Source of the DNA: Bradyrhizobium sp. CCH5-F6
GTDB taxonomy: Bacteria; Pseudomonadota; Alphaproteobacteria; Rhizobiales; Xanthobacteraceae
Assembly: GCF_001556045.1 (NCBI RefSeq)
Contig: NZ_LSIC01000138.1
Span: 1 to 9,440 of the forward strand
DNA length: 9,440 nt
Direction of reading: 5' to 3'
Positions 1 through 5,687 of the stretch are shown in pieces (positions within the stretch are counted from its first letter, which is position 1; each line of letters opens with the position of its first letter). Under the pieces are notes generated by a model. That model had not been told where the DNA came from. It saw nothing but the letters and a program-made list of their open reading frames with translations, and searched no databases. A program made the position numbers and the translations under genes.

Positions 1-7
1 AATCGAA

Positions 8-34
8 ACGGGGATCGCTGGTGGCGATCCCCGT
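8..34 (-). terminator. Intrinsic terminator of the His/Arg/Trp-tail gene
   Basis: A perfect 11-bp inverted repeat (ACGGGGATCGC / GCGATCCCCGT) encloses a 5-base loop. Read on the minus strand, it lies 22 bases past the TAA stop of the gene ending at 57 and is followed by TTTCGATT, a short U-rich run. On the plus strand no U-run follows. It therefore fits a Rho-independent terminator for leftward transcription. The U-tract is short, so efficiency is uncertain. Confidence 0.7.
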
Positions 35-56
35 CCAACCCGCGAACGTCGCGAGC

Positions 57-344
57 TTACCAGTGATGGCGGCGGTGCCAGCGGCGGCGATGCCGGCGCC
101 AATGACGGCGGCGCCAGCCCCAGTGGCGGTGATGGCCGTGCCAATGAACCTGCTCGGGCGTCAGCTCGGCGGCTTCCTCGCTGGTGGTGACCGCGGGATG
201 AGCGTCGGAATTGCCTTTCGGCGTGCGGGTGGGATCGGCGACGGGCTGCGGCGACAGCGGCGCAGCCTGCGCGGCAGTCGCGGCGAAGGCGGCGGCGCCC
301 GCCGTCAGTCCCAATGCAAGTTTCAAAAAGTTCCGGCGCTCCAT
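57..344 (-). CDS. Tat-exported small protein with His/Arg/Trp-rich tail
   Basis: This is a 95-residue protein of unknown function, predicted to be exported to the periplasm. Residues 3-8 are RRNFLK, a near-ideal twin-arginine motif. A hydrophobic stretch of about residues 9-22 and an AQA cleavage site near residue 27 follow. The mature part has a Pro/Thr/Glu-containing linker (about 28-66). It then has a 29-residue tail (67-95) of only His (10), Arg (11), Trp (6) and Gly (2). The frame is open up to 404, but I chose the ATG at 344 because AAGGAAG precedes it at proper spacing and the Tat motif starts right there. His clusters suggest metal binding, and Arg/Trp suggest binding to an anionic surface or membrane. 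Both are inference. Automatic pipelines might call such tails protamine-like. A strong terminator follows, so it is probably a single-gene unit. Confidence 0.8.
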   Translation of the reverse strand: MERRNFLKLALGLTAGAAAFAATAAQAAPLSPQPVADPTRTPKGNSDAHPAVTTSEEAAELTPEQVHWHGHHRHWGWRRRHWRRHRRRWHRRHHW

Positions 345-458
345 CTTTCTTCCTTCTTGGATCATCGTGTCCGTGATGCAGAGGAAGTGTCGCGCTGATG
401 GCATGAACCGAACCTGAATCGCGCGTTCAGATTCATTGCGCAGCGGGCTGTGTCACGC

Positions 459-773
459 CTATTTTGCAAACTCCTGCGCCAGCACCAGCGTTTCGCGGGT
501 ACGTTTCACGTCGGGCCAATCACGATTGAAGTCGGCGACGAGCTTTTGGAGCGCATCACCTTTCAGCATCGCATTCAGCTTCGCCTCGTCCTCGAACCGA
601 TACATCGCCTGGTGCAGCGAAGGGTCGTCCAGGCTCCAGAACCGCCAGGCTTTGCTGACGCCGAACGCCTTCATCGCATCGGGCAGATGTTCCGTCTCGT
701 ACCATCGGTCGAAGGCGGCGCGCTTGCTGGCGTCTGTGACGGTGGCGCGAACGACGAAGAAAGCTGCGGGCAT
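459..773 (-). CDS. EthD/DUF4286-like dimeric alpha-beta barrel protein
   Basis: This is a 104-residue soluble protein. A beta strand at residues 3-12 is followed by a helix carrying W24-Y25-x-x-E28-H29-x-P31, the WYxxEHxP-type signature seen in EthD-like and DUF4286-like ferredoxin-fold proteins. A second half begins with FWSLDD and includes the strand around MYRF (57-60). The length of about 100 residues matches a single-domain dimeric alpha/beta barrel. Related folds include small oxygenases, isomerases and heme-binding proteins, but nothing here fixes a substrate, so function is unknown. The ATG at 773 is supported by AGGAGGA 7 bases upstream, the clearest Shine-Dalgarno site in the window. 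A credible promoter lies just upstream (801-829). The gene is divergent from a glutathione S-transferase, 128 bp away, so shared detoxification regulation is possible but not shown. Confidence 0.8.
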   Translation of the reverse strand: MPAAFFVVRATVTDASKRAAFDRWYETEHLPDAMKAFGVSKAWRFWSLDDPSLHQAMYRFEDEAKLNAMLKGDALQKLVADFNRDWPDVKRTRETLVLAQEFAK

Positions 774-800
774 TGGTTTCTCCTCCTGTTGTTTGCAGCG

Positions 801-829
801 AGGATAGCCGCTTCAGCCCTCCGCGACAA
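801..829 (-). promoter_or_regulatory. Sigma70-type promoter for the EthD-like gene
   Basis: On the minus strand TTGTCG (824-829) and TATCCT (801-806) are separated by exactly 17 bases. Each hexamer matches the TTGACA/TATAAT consensus at four of six positions. Transcription would start about 20 bases upstream of the start codon, leaving a short leader that carries AGGAGGA. Position and spacing are good, but no start site has been mapped. Confidence 0.5.
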
Positions 830-901
830 AAATTCGGCACCCGTGTCGGAACGCCCGCCCTTCGCGCGTCCTTGCTTCGAACGGCGACATGGAGACGCAG
901 A

Positions 902-1555
902 ATGGCCGACCTCACGCTGACCACCTTCGACTGGGTTCCCGAACCGCCCAGAGGGTTCGTGCGCGACCTCCGTGTGCGCTGGGCCCTCGAAGAAGCGGCC
1001 CTGCCATATCGCGTCGCCAGCGTGCCGTTCGACGACCGGGGCGCGGCGCATCTCGCGCACCAGCCGTTCGGCCAGGTGCCATGGCTGACCGATGGCGAGC
1101 TCTCGATCTTCGAGAGCGGCGCGATCTTGCTGCATCTGGGCGAAGGCAGCACACAGCTGATGCCGAAAGACCCGCGCGGCCGCTCCGAGACGACCGAATG
1201 GGTGTTCGCCGCCCTCAATTCGGTGGAGATGGCGAGCCTGCCCTGGGCGATGTCGAAATTCATGGGACATCCGACCGACACCCAGGCGTGGAAATTCGTA
1301 GACGACTTCCTCAAGCTGCGCCTGAAGCATCTTGAGCCGGTGCTCGCCAGCCGCGAATGGCTGGCCGGCTCCTTCTCGGTTGCCGACATCCTGATGTCGG
1401 ATGTACTGCGTGTCGTCGATGGTTTCGGCGGCCTGGCGGACAGCCCTGCCTGCCGCGCCTACGTCTCGCGCGCCATCGGCCGCCCGGCGTTTGCCAAGGC
1501 GCACGCCGACCAGATCGCGCATTTCGCGGCGGCGGATAAAGCCCGCGGAGCGTGA
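902..1555 (+). CDS. Glutathione S-transferase family protein
   Basis: This is a 217-residue cytosolic GST-fold protein. The N-terminal thioredoxin-like domain (about 1-82) shows the helix-1 region R21-D-L-R-V-R-W-A-L-E-E, the cis-proline loop Q58-V-P60-W, and the E71-S72 pair that binds the gamma-glutamyl group of glutathione. The C-terminal all-helical domain (about 92-210) has the N-capping/hydrophobic-staple motif S159-V-A-D162-I. No obvious catalytic Ser or Cys sits at the usual place before helix 1; the local sequence is WVPEPPRGFVRD. Conjugating activity and class are therefore uncertain. The frame is open from 773, but the ATG at 902 was chosen because GGAG lies 7 bases upstream and the GST domain begins there. 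It is divergent from the EthD-like gene. The substrate cannot be read from sequence. Confidence 0.9.
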   Translation: MADLTLTTFDWVPEPPRGFVRDLRVRWALEEAALPYRVASVPFDDRGAAHLAHQPFGQVPWLTDGELSIFESGAILLHLGEGSTQLMPKDPRGRSETTEWVFAALNSVEMASLPWAMSKFMGHPTDTQAWKFVDDFLKLRLKHLEPVLASREWLAGSFSVADILMSDVLRVVDGFGGLADSPACRAYVSRAIGRPAFAKAHADQIAHFAAADKARGA

Positions 1556-1630
1556 TGTACCTCACACAACGAAATCCCGGCGCGGCATATAAACGCCGCC
1601 ACCGGAAGGAAGCCATTCGACAGGTGACAC

Positions 1631-1783
1631 ATGCCCCGCATCGAGTATCTCAAGCAACAGGTTGCCCGCGCCGAGCGGCTGGCGAAAGCCATCCTCGACC
1701 GGCAGACAGCCGAGCGGCTTCAGGCCTTCGCCGCCGAGTGCCGCGCGGAGCTTTCGGAGCTGACGGTCAAGCGCGCCGCATGA
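1631..1783 (+). CDS. Small helical protein, 50 residues
   Basis: This short ORF reads MPRIEYLKQQ... to ...VKRAA. It is almost entirely predicted helix with alternating charged and hydrophobic residues (EYLKQQVARAERLAKA, then RLQAFAAECRAELSEL), has no membrane segment, and has a single Cys at residue 37. Evidence that it is real: 41 of 49 codons after the start end in G or C, AGGTGA lies immediately upstream (1622-1627, rather close spacing), and the frame fills the otherwise empty gap between the GST gene and the convergent membrane-protein gene. I recall short unannotated helical proteins of this type in Bradyrhizobium, but do not recognise a family. It could act as a small binding partner, which is speculative. 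Confidence 0.65.
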   Translation: MPRIEYLKQQVARAERLAKAILDRQTAERLQAFAAECRAELSELTVKRAA

Positions 1784-1814
1784 TGCGTGGTTGCGCCGGG
1801 AAAGCGGCGCATCA
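1781..1814. terminator. Palindrome between convergent genes, possible two-way terminator
   Basis: A perfect 7-bp stem TGCGCCG (1792-1798) / CGGCGCA (1805-1811) with loop GGAAAG lies in the 28-base gap between two convergent genes. An alternative, longer-range pairing joins TGATGCG (1781-1787) to CGCATCA (1808-1814). Those arms contain the TGA stop of the plus-strand small gene and the complement of the TGA stop of the minus-strand gene. No U-run follows on either strand, so termination, if any, is not classic intrinsic termination. Confidence 0.4.
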
Positions 1815-2159
1815 CACCAGCTTCAGCGGAGCATCGGCGACCACCCTGAGGTCAATACGCCCGATCAGCGCCGAACGCCGCGCCTCCGCAGCACTGATGG
1901 CCTCGTCCGTCTGCCGCAGCGTGCTGACGTTCGAGCCCAGCGAGACGATCCCGCCCAGCACCAGCGCGATGGAGCCCAGCGCGGCGGTCTGACCGAAGCC
2001 GAACAGCCCGAGGATCGTAACCAGCAGCAGCGCTGCCCCGCCACCGATGGCGATCTTCGACGCCAGAATGTACTTGCGGCATCGCTCGGCAATCTCGGCG
2101 AGCGCCTCGATCCGCGCTTCGATGTCGGAAATCTCGTCGGACGGATCGTCTTCAGTCAT
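1812..2159 (-). CDS. Two-helix inner-membrane protein, unknown function
   Basis: This is a 115-residue protein. It has an acidic N-terminus (MTEDDPSDE), an amphipathic helix at about 10-30 (EISDIEARIEALAEIAERC), transmembrane helix 1 at about 35-55 (GGGAALLLVTILGLFGFG), a short turn, transmembrane helix 2 at about 58-76 (ALGSIALVLGGIVSLGS), and a second charged helix at about 80-100. The layout suggests a helical hairpin in the inner membrane with both ends cytoplasmic. The frame extends upstream to 2231, but the ATG at 2159 was preferred because it gives an acidic helical start and avoids overlap with the preceding gene's stop at 2210. No clear Shine-Dalgarno is visible, so the start is moderately uncertain. 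It lies 50 bases after the exported-protein gene and probably ends the pccB transcript. No family was recognised. Confidence 0.75.
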   Translation of the reverse strand: MTEDDPSDEISDIEARIEALAEIAERCRKYILASKIAIGGGAALLLVTILGLFGFGQTAALGSIALVLGGIVSLGSNVSTLRQTDEAISAAEARRSALIGRIDLRVVADAPLKLV

Positions 2160-2209
2160 TGGTTTGTGAGCTGGCAGATCGAGGAACTTCGATTGTAGAG
2201 CACCCTGGC

Positions 2210-2755
2210 CTAGGACACCGGCACGACGCACGCAGGAATAGGCCCAATCGACATAGACGGCTCGCGCAAAGAACCACCAGCGTTGGCAGGTTGATTGGAG
2301 TCGTTTGCAGGACTCGGCAAGACCCTGACGCGAACAGCAACCCCGTCCCGCCTTCGATCGGTGATTGCTTCGTATCGGAGACTATCCGGCCCGCTGTAAC
2401 CAGATCGAGACAGATAGAACATGCTTATGCCGCGGACCCAGCGCCCGATACATGCATGGTCCCTTCCCGAGTCTCCCGCCACCTCGAAATCCTCGATGCG
2501 ATAACAGACGATCCCATGTTCCGGTGACTTCATGAGCAAGAGCCGGGGTAGCTCGACCGGCGCGCACGTATTGTCGGCGTCGGCGTAGCCTTCGATAACG
2601 GTCTCTTCCGACGTTCGGGCGGTGACGGTCATCTCGCTGTCCTTGGCAAAGCACGCTATGTCCATCGCCAGGACCGCGGACAACACGCCCAATATCAGGC
2701 CGCACGATCCAATGGCGCGCCGCCATGATCTCGATCGACAACGCCAAATTGCCAC
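2210..2755 (-). CDS. Exported Cys-containing protein, unknown function
   Basis: This 181-residue protein has an Arg-rich N-terminus (RCRSRSWRR), a hydrophobic core (about 15-33) and a plausible signal peptidase I site after CFA (residue 37). Mature cysteines at 64, 84, 102 and 176 could form disulfides. The pattern KSPEHGIVCYR (76-86), then C102-I-G and FYLSRSGYSGPDSLRYE (113-129), recalls beta-sandwich (Ig/cadherin-like) repeats of secreted bacterial proteins, but this is resemblance only. The start is GTG at 2755, supported by GAGGGAAGGG upstream, which overlaps the last codons of pccB. The gap to pccB is 15 bases, so co-transcription is likely. Two 60-base lines of this gene that I counted are 57% and 55% GC, against 70% for one pccB line, so it looks compositionally different from its neighbours. 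Confidence 0.75.
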   Translation of the reverse strand: MAIWRCRSRSWRRAIGSCGLILGVLSAVLAMDIACFAKDSEMTVTARTSEETVIEGYADADNTCAPVELPRLLLMKSPEHGIVCYRIEDFEVAGDSGRDHACIGRWVRGISMFYLSRSGYSGPDSLRYEAITDRRRDGVAVRVRVLPSPANDSNQPANAGGSLREPSMSIGPIPACVVPVS

Positions 2756-2770
2756 CGACGCGCCCTTCCC

Positions 2771-4303
2771 TCACAACGGCAAATTGTCGTGCTTCTTCGC
2801 CGGCATCTCCGTCTTCTTGTCCTTCAGCATCGCCAGCGCCCGGGCGATCCGCTTTCGCGTCGAGTGCGGCATGATGACGTCGTCGATGTAGCCGCGCTCG
2901 GCGGCGATGAAGGGCGACAGGAAGCGGTCTTCGTATTCCTTGGTGCGCGCGGCGATCTTGTCGGGGTCGCCGATGTCAGAGCGGAAGATGATCTCGACTG
3001 CGCCCTTGGCGCCCATCACGGCGATCTGGGCGGTCGGCCAGGCGTAATTCATGTCGGCGCCGATTTCCTTCGACGCCATGACGTCGAAGGCGCCGCCATA
3101 GGCCTTGCGGGTGATGACAGTCACGAGCGGCACGGTGCATTGGGAGTACGCAAACAGCAGCTTCGCGCCGTGCTTGATCAGGCCGCCATATTCCTGCGCG
3201 GTGCCGGGCAGGAAGCCCGGCACGTCGACGAAGGTGACGATCGGGATGTTGAAGGCGTCGCAGAAGCGGACGAAGCGCGCGGCCTTGCGCGAGGCATCGC
3301 TGTCGAGCACACCGGCCAGCACCATCGGCTGGTTGGCGACGAAGCCGACGGTGCGGCCCGCGATGCGGCCAAAACCGGTGACGATGTTCTTTGCGAACAT
3401 GTCCGCAATCTCGAAGAAGTCGCCCTCGTCCACGACCTTCAGGATCAGCTCCTTCATGTCGTAGGGCTTGTTCGGATTGTCGGGGATCAGCGTGTCCAGG
3501 GACATGTCGACCCGGCCGATGTCGTCGAAGCTCGGCCATTCCGGCACGCCGTCGGTGTTGTTGGACGGCAGGAAGTCGATCAGGCGCCGCATCTGCAAGA
3601 GCGTCTCGACGTCGTTCTCGAAGGCGCCGTCGGCGATCGAGGAGCGCGTGGCGTGCACGCTAGCGCCGCCGAGCTCTTCGGCGGTGACGACCTCGTTGGT
3701 GACGGTCTTCACGACGTCGGGGCCGGTGACGAACATGTAGCTGGTATTCTTCACCATGAAGATGAAGTCGGTCATGGCCGGCGAATAGACGTCGCCGCCG
3801 GCGCAGGGGCCCATGATGACGGAGATCTGCGGGATCACGCCCGAGGCCAGCACGTTGCGGCGGAAGACGTAGGAGTAGCCGGCGAGCGCGGCGACGCCTT
3901 CCTGGATGCGGGCGCCGCCCGCGTCATAGAGGCCGATGATGGGCGCCCTCGCCTTCATCGCCATGTCCTGCAGCTTCGTGATCTTCAGCGCGTGCGTTTC
4001 CGAGAGCGAGCCGCCGAAGACCGTAAAATCCTTGGCGAAGACGAAGGTCTTGCGGCCGTTGACGGTGCCCCACCCCGTGACGACGCCGTCGCCGGGCACC
4101 TTGGTCTTCTCCATGCCGAACTCGGTGGAGCGGTGCTCGACGAACATGTCGAATTCCTCGAACGATCCCTTGTCGAGCAGGAGCTCTATGCGCTCGCGCG
4201 CGGTCAGCTTGCCGCGGGCGTGCTGCGCCTCGATGCGCTTCTCCCCGCCACCGAGCTTTGCGCCGGCACGACGATCTTCAAGGGCGTCCAAAATATTCTT
4301 CAT
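2771..4303 (-). CDS. pccB: Propionyl-CoA carboxylase beta subunit
   Basis: This is the carboxyltransferase subunit of biotin-dependent propionyl-CoA carboxylase, which makes (S)-methylmalonyl-CoA from propionyl-CoA in the cytoplasm, partnered with the biotin-carrying alpha subunit (not in this window). The product is 510 residues, the usual length. The N-terminal carboxyltransferase domain holds AGGARIQEG (128-136) and [12 protein letters not shown] (165-176). The C-terminal domain holds [17 protein letters not shown] (358-374) and [11 protein letters not shown] (399-409). These include the oxyanion-hole glycines and the CoA/biotin-binding loops. Asp407 in GGAFDVM appears to align with the propionyl-specificity Asp (Asp422) of Streptomyces PccB; this alignment is from memory. 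The frame is open to 4414, but the ATG at 4303 follows GGGAG at good spacing and begins the conserved MKNIL-type N-terminus. It heads a probable three-gene unit. Methylcrotonyl- or other acyl-CoA carboxylase activity is less likely. Confidence 0.95.
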   Translation of the reverse strand: MKNILDALEDRRAGAKLGGGEKRIEAQHARGKLTARERIELLLDKGSFEEFDMFVEHRSTEFGMEKTKVPGDGVVTGWGTVNGRKTFVFAKDFTVFGGSLSETHALKITKLQDMAMKARAPIIGLYDAGGARIQEGVAALAGYSYVFRRNVLASGVIPQISVIMGPCAGGDVYSPAMTDFIFMVKNTSYMFVTGPDVVKTVTNEVVTAEELGGASVHATRSSIADGAFENDVETLLQMRRLIDFLPSNNTDGVPEWPSFDDIGRVDMSLDTLIPDNPNKPYDMKELILKVVDEGDFFEIADMFAKNIVTGFGRIAGRTVGFVANQPMVLAGVLDSDASRKAARFVRFCDAFNIPIVTFVDVPGFLPGTAQEYGGLIKHGAKLLFAYSQCTVPLVTVITRKAYGGAFDVMASKEIGADMNYAWPTAQIAVMGAKGAVEIIFRSDIGDPDKIAARTKEYEDRFLSPFIAAERGYIDDVIMPHSTRKRIARALAMLKDKKTEMPAKKHDNLPL

Positions 4304-4386
4304 TTGCTCCCGCCAGGTCTTAGCCTTATGTGCGGGCCGTTCTAACACGCCATTTTGCGCGCCGGGAAGCGGCTTTCGGCGTCGCA

Positions 4387-4414
4387 GGGCAGCCTTGCCC
4401 ATGCGGAAAAGCAT
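4387..4414. repeat. Two adjacent small hairpins in the divergent intergenic region
   Basis: GGGCA-gcct-TGCCC (4387-4400) is followed directly by CATGC-ggaaaa-GCATG (4400-4414, sharing one base). They lie between the divergent starts of pccB (4303) and the DUF4260 gene (4447), about 85-110 bases upstream of the pccB start and 33-60 upstream of the other. Operator or leader-structure roles are possible, but 5-bp stems arise easily by chance. No convincing promoter hexamers were found in this gap. Confidence 0.25.
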
Positions 4415-4446
4415 GAGCGATTACAGAGTATTGCCTGGGATCGACG

Positions 4447-4851
4447 ATGCACGAAAAAGCGACTGAGACGGGCGCGGTGACTGGCGGCGTCAAAATCCTG
4501 CTCCACCTGGAGGGCCTGACGCTGTTCGCCGTCATGGTGATGCTCTACGCGAACTGGGGCGGCTCCTGGCTAATCTTCGCCGCGCTGTTCTTCGTCCCCG
4601 ATCTGAGTTTCCTGGCCTACCTGGCAAACGCGCGGTTCGGGGCGATGGCCTACAATGCGGTCCACAGCTACATGGCACCGGCGGCGCTCCTGGCGATGGG
4701 CGTCAGCCTCGCCTCGCCGCTCGCGCAGTCGATTGCCGTGATCTGGCTCGCCCATATCGGCATCGACCGGGCGATCGGCTACGGCCTGAAATATGCAGCC
4801 GGGTTCGGCTTCACCCATCTGGGGCGGATCCGGCCGCAGAAGGACGCCTGA
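4447..4851 (+). CDS. DUF4260 family membrane protein
   Basis: This 134-residue integral membrane protein has about four hydrophobic segments: about 20-36 (including LEGLTLFAVMVMLYA), 39-58 (SWLIFAALFFVPDLSFLAY), 76-90 and 93-108. Conserved-looking polar residues are E22 in helix 1, P51-D52-L-S in helix 2, N70/H73 in the loop (YNAVHSY), and the C-terminal stretch WLAHIGIDRAIGYGLKY (100-116) followed by F121 and THLGRI (123-128). The GYGLKY...F..THLG ending is the hallmark of DUF4260. The biochemical role of the family is not known to me. The ATG at 4447 has TGGGA 6 bases upstream, a modest ribosome-binding site. It is transcribed divergently from pccB, and a functional link to propionyl-CoA metabolism is not implied by sequence alone. 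Confidence 0.88.
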   Translation: MHEKATETGAVTGGVKILLHLEGLTLFAVMVMLYANWGGSWLIFAALFFVPDLSFLAYLANARFGAMAYNAVHSYMAPAALLAMGVSLASPLAQSIAVIWLAHIGIDRAIGYGLKYAAGFGFTHLGRIRPQKDA

Positions 4852-4868
4852 CCCCGACAGCTTCGGCA

Positions 4869-4883
4869 GCGGACAACGTCCGC
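4869..4883 (+). terminator. Possible weak terminator after the DUF4260 gene
   Basis: A 6-bp stem GCGGAC-aac-GTCCGC lies 17 bases past the TGA stop at 4851 and is followed by AAATTTG. The stem is short and the U-run only three bases, so this is a weak candidate. The rest of the 4852-5015 gap shows no RNA gene or ORF that I can support. Confidence 0.3.
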
Positions 4884-5015
4884 AAATTTGAAGGCGAGCC
4901 GGTTGACCGGACCAGGCGATTCAGGCTTGCATCGAGCCTACGATCAGGCGCCGAATGTTGCGTGAGCCAAGTCGGTACGGCGGCGGTCCTCACGTCTGGC
5001 TGCAAGCATCACCTC

Positions 5016-5609
5016 ATGTCCGCGACGGTCGTACCCCTGCCGCCGAGCTCTTCGTCCGAAACTGTCGCCTTCCTGCGGCGCATGGCCAGCATGGTGTCGG
5101 GGCGGAACGGCGAGATGCTGCTACGCGCCGCAAGCCTTATCGAGTCGCTGGCGCAGCGGGCGATGTCGGCCGAGCGGCTCTATCATGACCAGCAGATCGA
5201 GAGCACGCGCAACGCCGAGCTGCGCGAGGCCGCCGAACTCGCCTCCGACGCCATGATCGGCCAGATCGCGGCACTGCAGGAGCAGCTTGCCGAGCTCACC
5301 GCGGCTGCGGCAGTCGAGCGCACCGTCTTCGATGCCGAGCGCGGCAAGCTGCTCGATCTGATGCGGGATGCGGAGAGCCATATCGGCAAGCTCACGAGCG
5401 AACTCGAGACACTACGTGCCTCCGTCGACAGTTTGAACGAGACCGTGGTCGGGGTGCCGATCGAGGTGCTGCGGCTGGCGCGGGCGCAGTTCGATCATCT
5501 GACGAATGCCTTTGCCAGGCACGGCGACGTGACCTCGCAGGCCATGAGCGAGATCGGCGGCTTTGCGATCGACCGGGCGCTGACCGAGAAGAAGGCCGAC
5601 AAGGCCTGA
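5016..5609 (+). CDS. Soluble helical/coiled-coil protein, unknown function
   Basis: This is a 197-residue protein with a Pro/Ser-rich N-terminus (VPLPPSSSSE, 6-15), then almost continuous predicted helix to about residue 145 with heptad-like segments (such as MIGQIAALQEQLAELTAAAA at 80-99 and KLTSELETLRASVDSLNETV at 125-144). A shorter helical C-terminal part (about 148-190) follows and includes IEVLRLARAQFDHLTNAF. There is no signal peptide, membrane helix or catalytic motif. The frame is open from a GTG at 4962. I prefer the ATG at 5016 because the protein composition becomes regular from there, but neither start has a clear Shine-Dalgarno, so up to 18 extra residues are possible. A structural or scaffold role is an inference from the coiled coil. 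Confidence 0.78.
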   Translation: MSATVVPLPPSSSSETVAFLRRMASMVSGRNGEMLLRAASLIESLAQRAMSAERLYHDQQIESTRNAELREAAELASDAMIGQIAALQEQLAELTAAAAVERTVFDAERGKLLDLMRDAESHIGKLTSELETLRASVDSLNETVVGVPIEVLRLARAQFDHLTNAFARHGDVTSQAMSEIGGFAIDRALTEKKADKA

Positions 5610-5639
5610 GGCTAAGTCCATTTGCAGTCGCGAACGCGC

Positions 5640-5687
5640 TCAGTTCTTCCTGGTCGGGAGATGCTCGTCGAGCGCCCGCGCGTAGCG
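5640..5687 (-). pseudogene. Coding-like tail of the beta-lactamase frame beyond its TAG stop
   Basis: Read through the TAG at 5688-5690, the beta-lactamase frame continues for 15 codons (RYARALDEHLPTRKN) to a TGA at 5640-5642. Fourteen of these 15 codons end in G or C, as expected of coding DNA here, and the peptide is a plausible hydrophilic helical C-terminus. A single C-to-T change in a CAG codon would produce the TAG. It may be a relic tail or a readthrough extension. Chance is possible because intergenic DNA is also GC-rich and known OXA enzymes often end near the present stop. Confidence 0.4.

Noticed and set aside
67..143. Tandem CRISPR-like or VNTR repeat suggested by the repetitive GGCGGCG/CCAGCGGCG texture
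   Set aside because: The repetitiveness follows from the Arg/His/Trp codons of the small protein. There are no constant repeats with unique spacers.
345..404. N-terminal extension of the Tat-signal protein
   Set aside because: The extra 20 codons would place residues before the RR motif, and the ATG at 344 has its own strong AAGGAAG site.
671..1522. Minus-strand frame of 283 codons opposite the GST and part of the EthD-like gene
   Set aside because: It spans two well-supported genes and the promoter region between them, and its product has no domain signature.
1578..1599. Short inverted repeat and TATAAA in the gap after the GST gene
   Set aside because: The stems are only 5 bp, and no -35-like hexamer lies at proper spacing from TATAAA, so neither a terminator nor a promoter is supported.
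2789..4345. Long plus-strand open frame of 518 codons opposite pccB
   Set aside because: It is fully antisense to a clear 510-residue PccB. The translation is rich in Arg/His/Asp/Gly without domain motifs, which is the usual antisense shadow in high-GC DNA.
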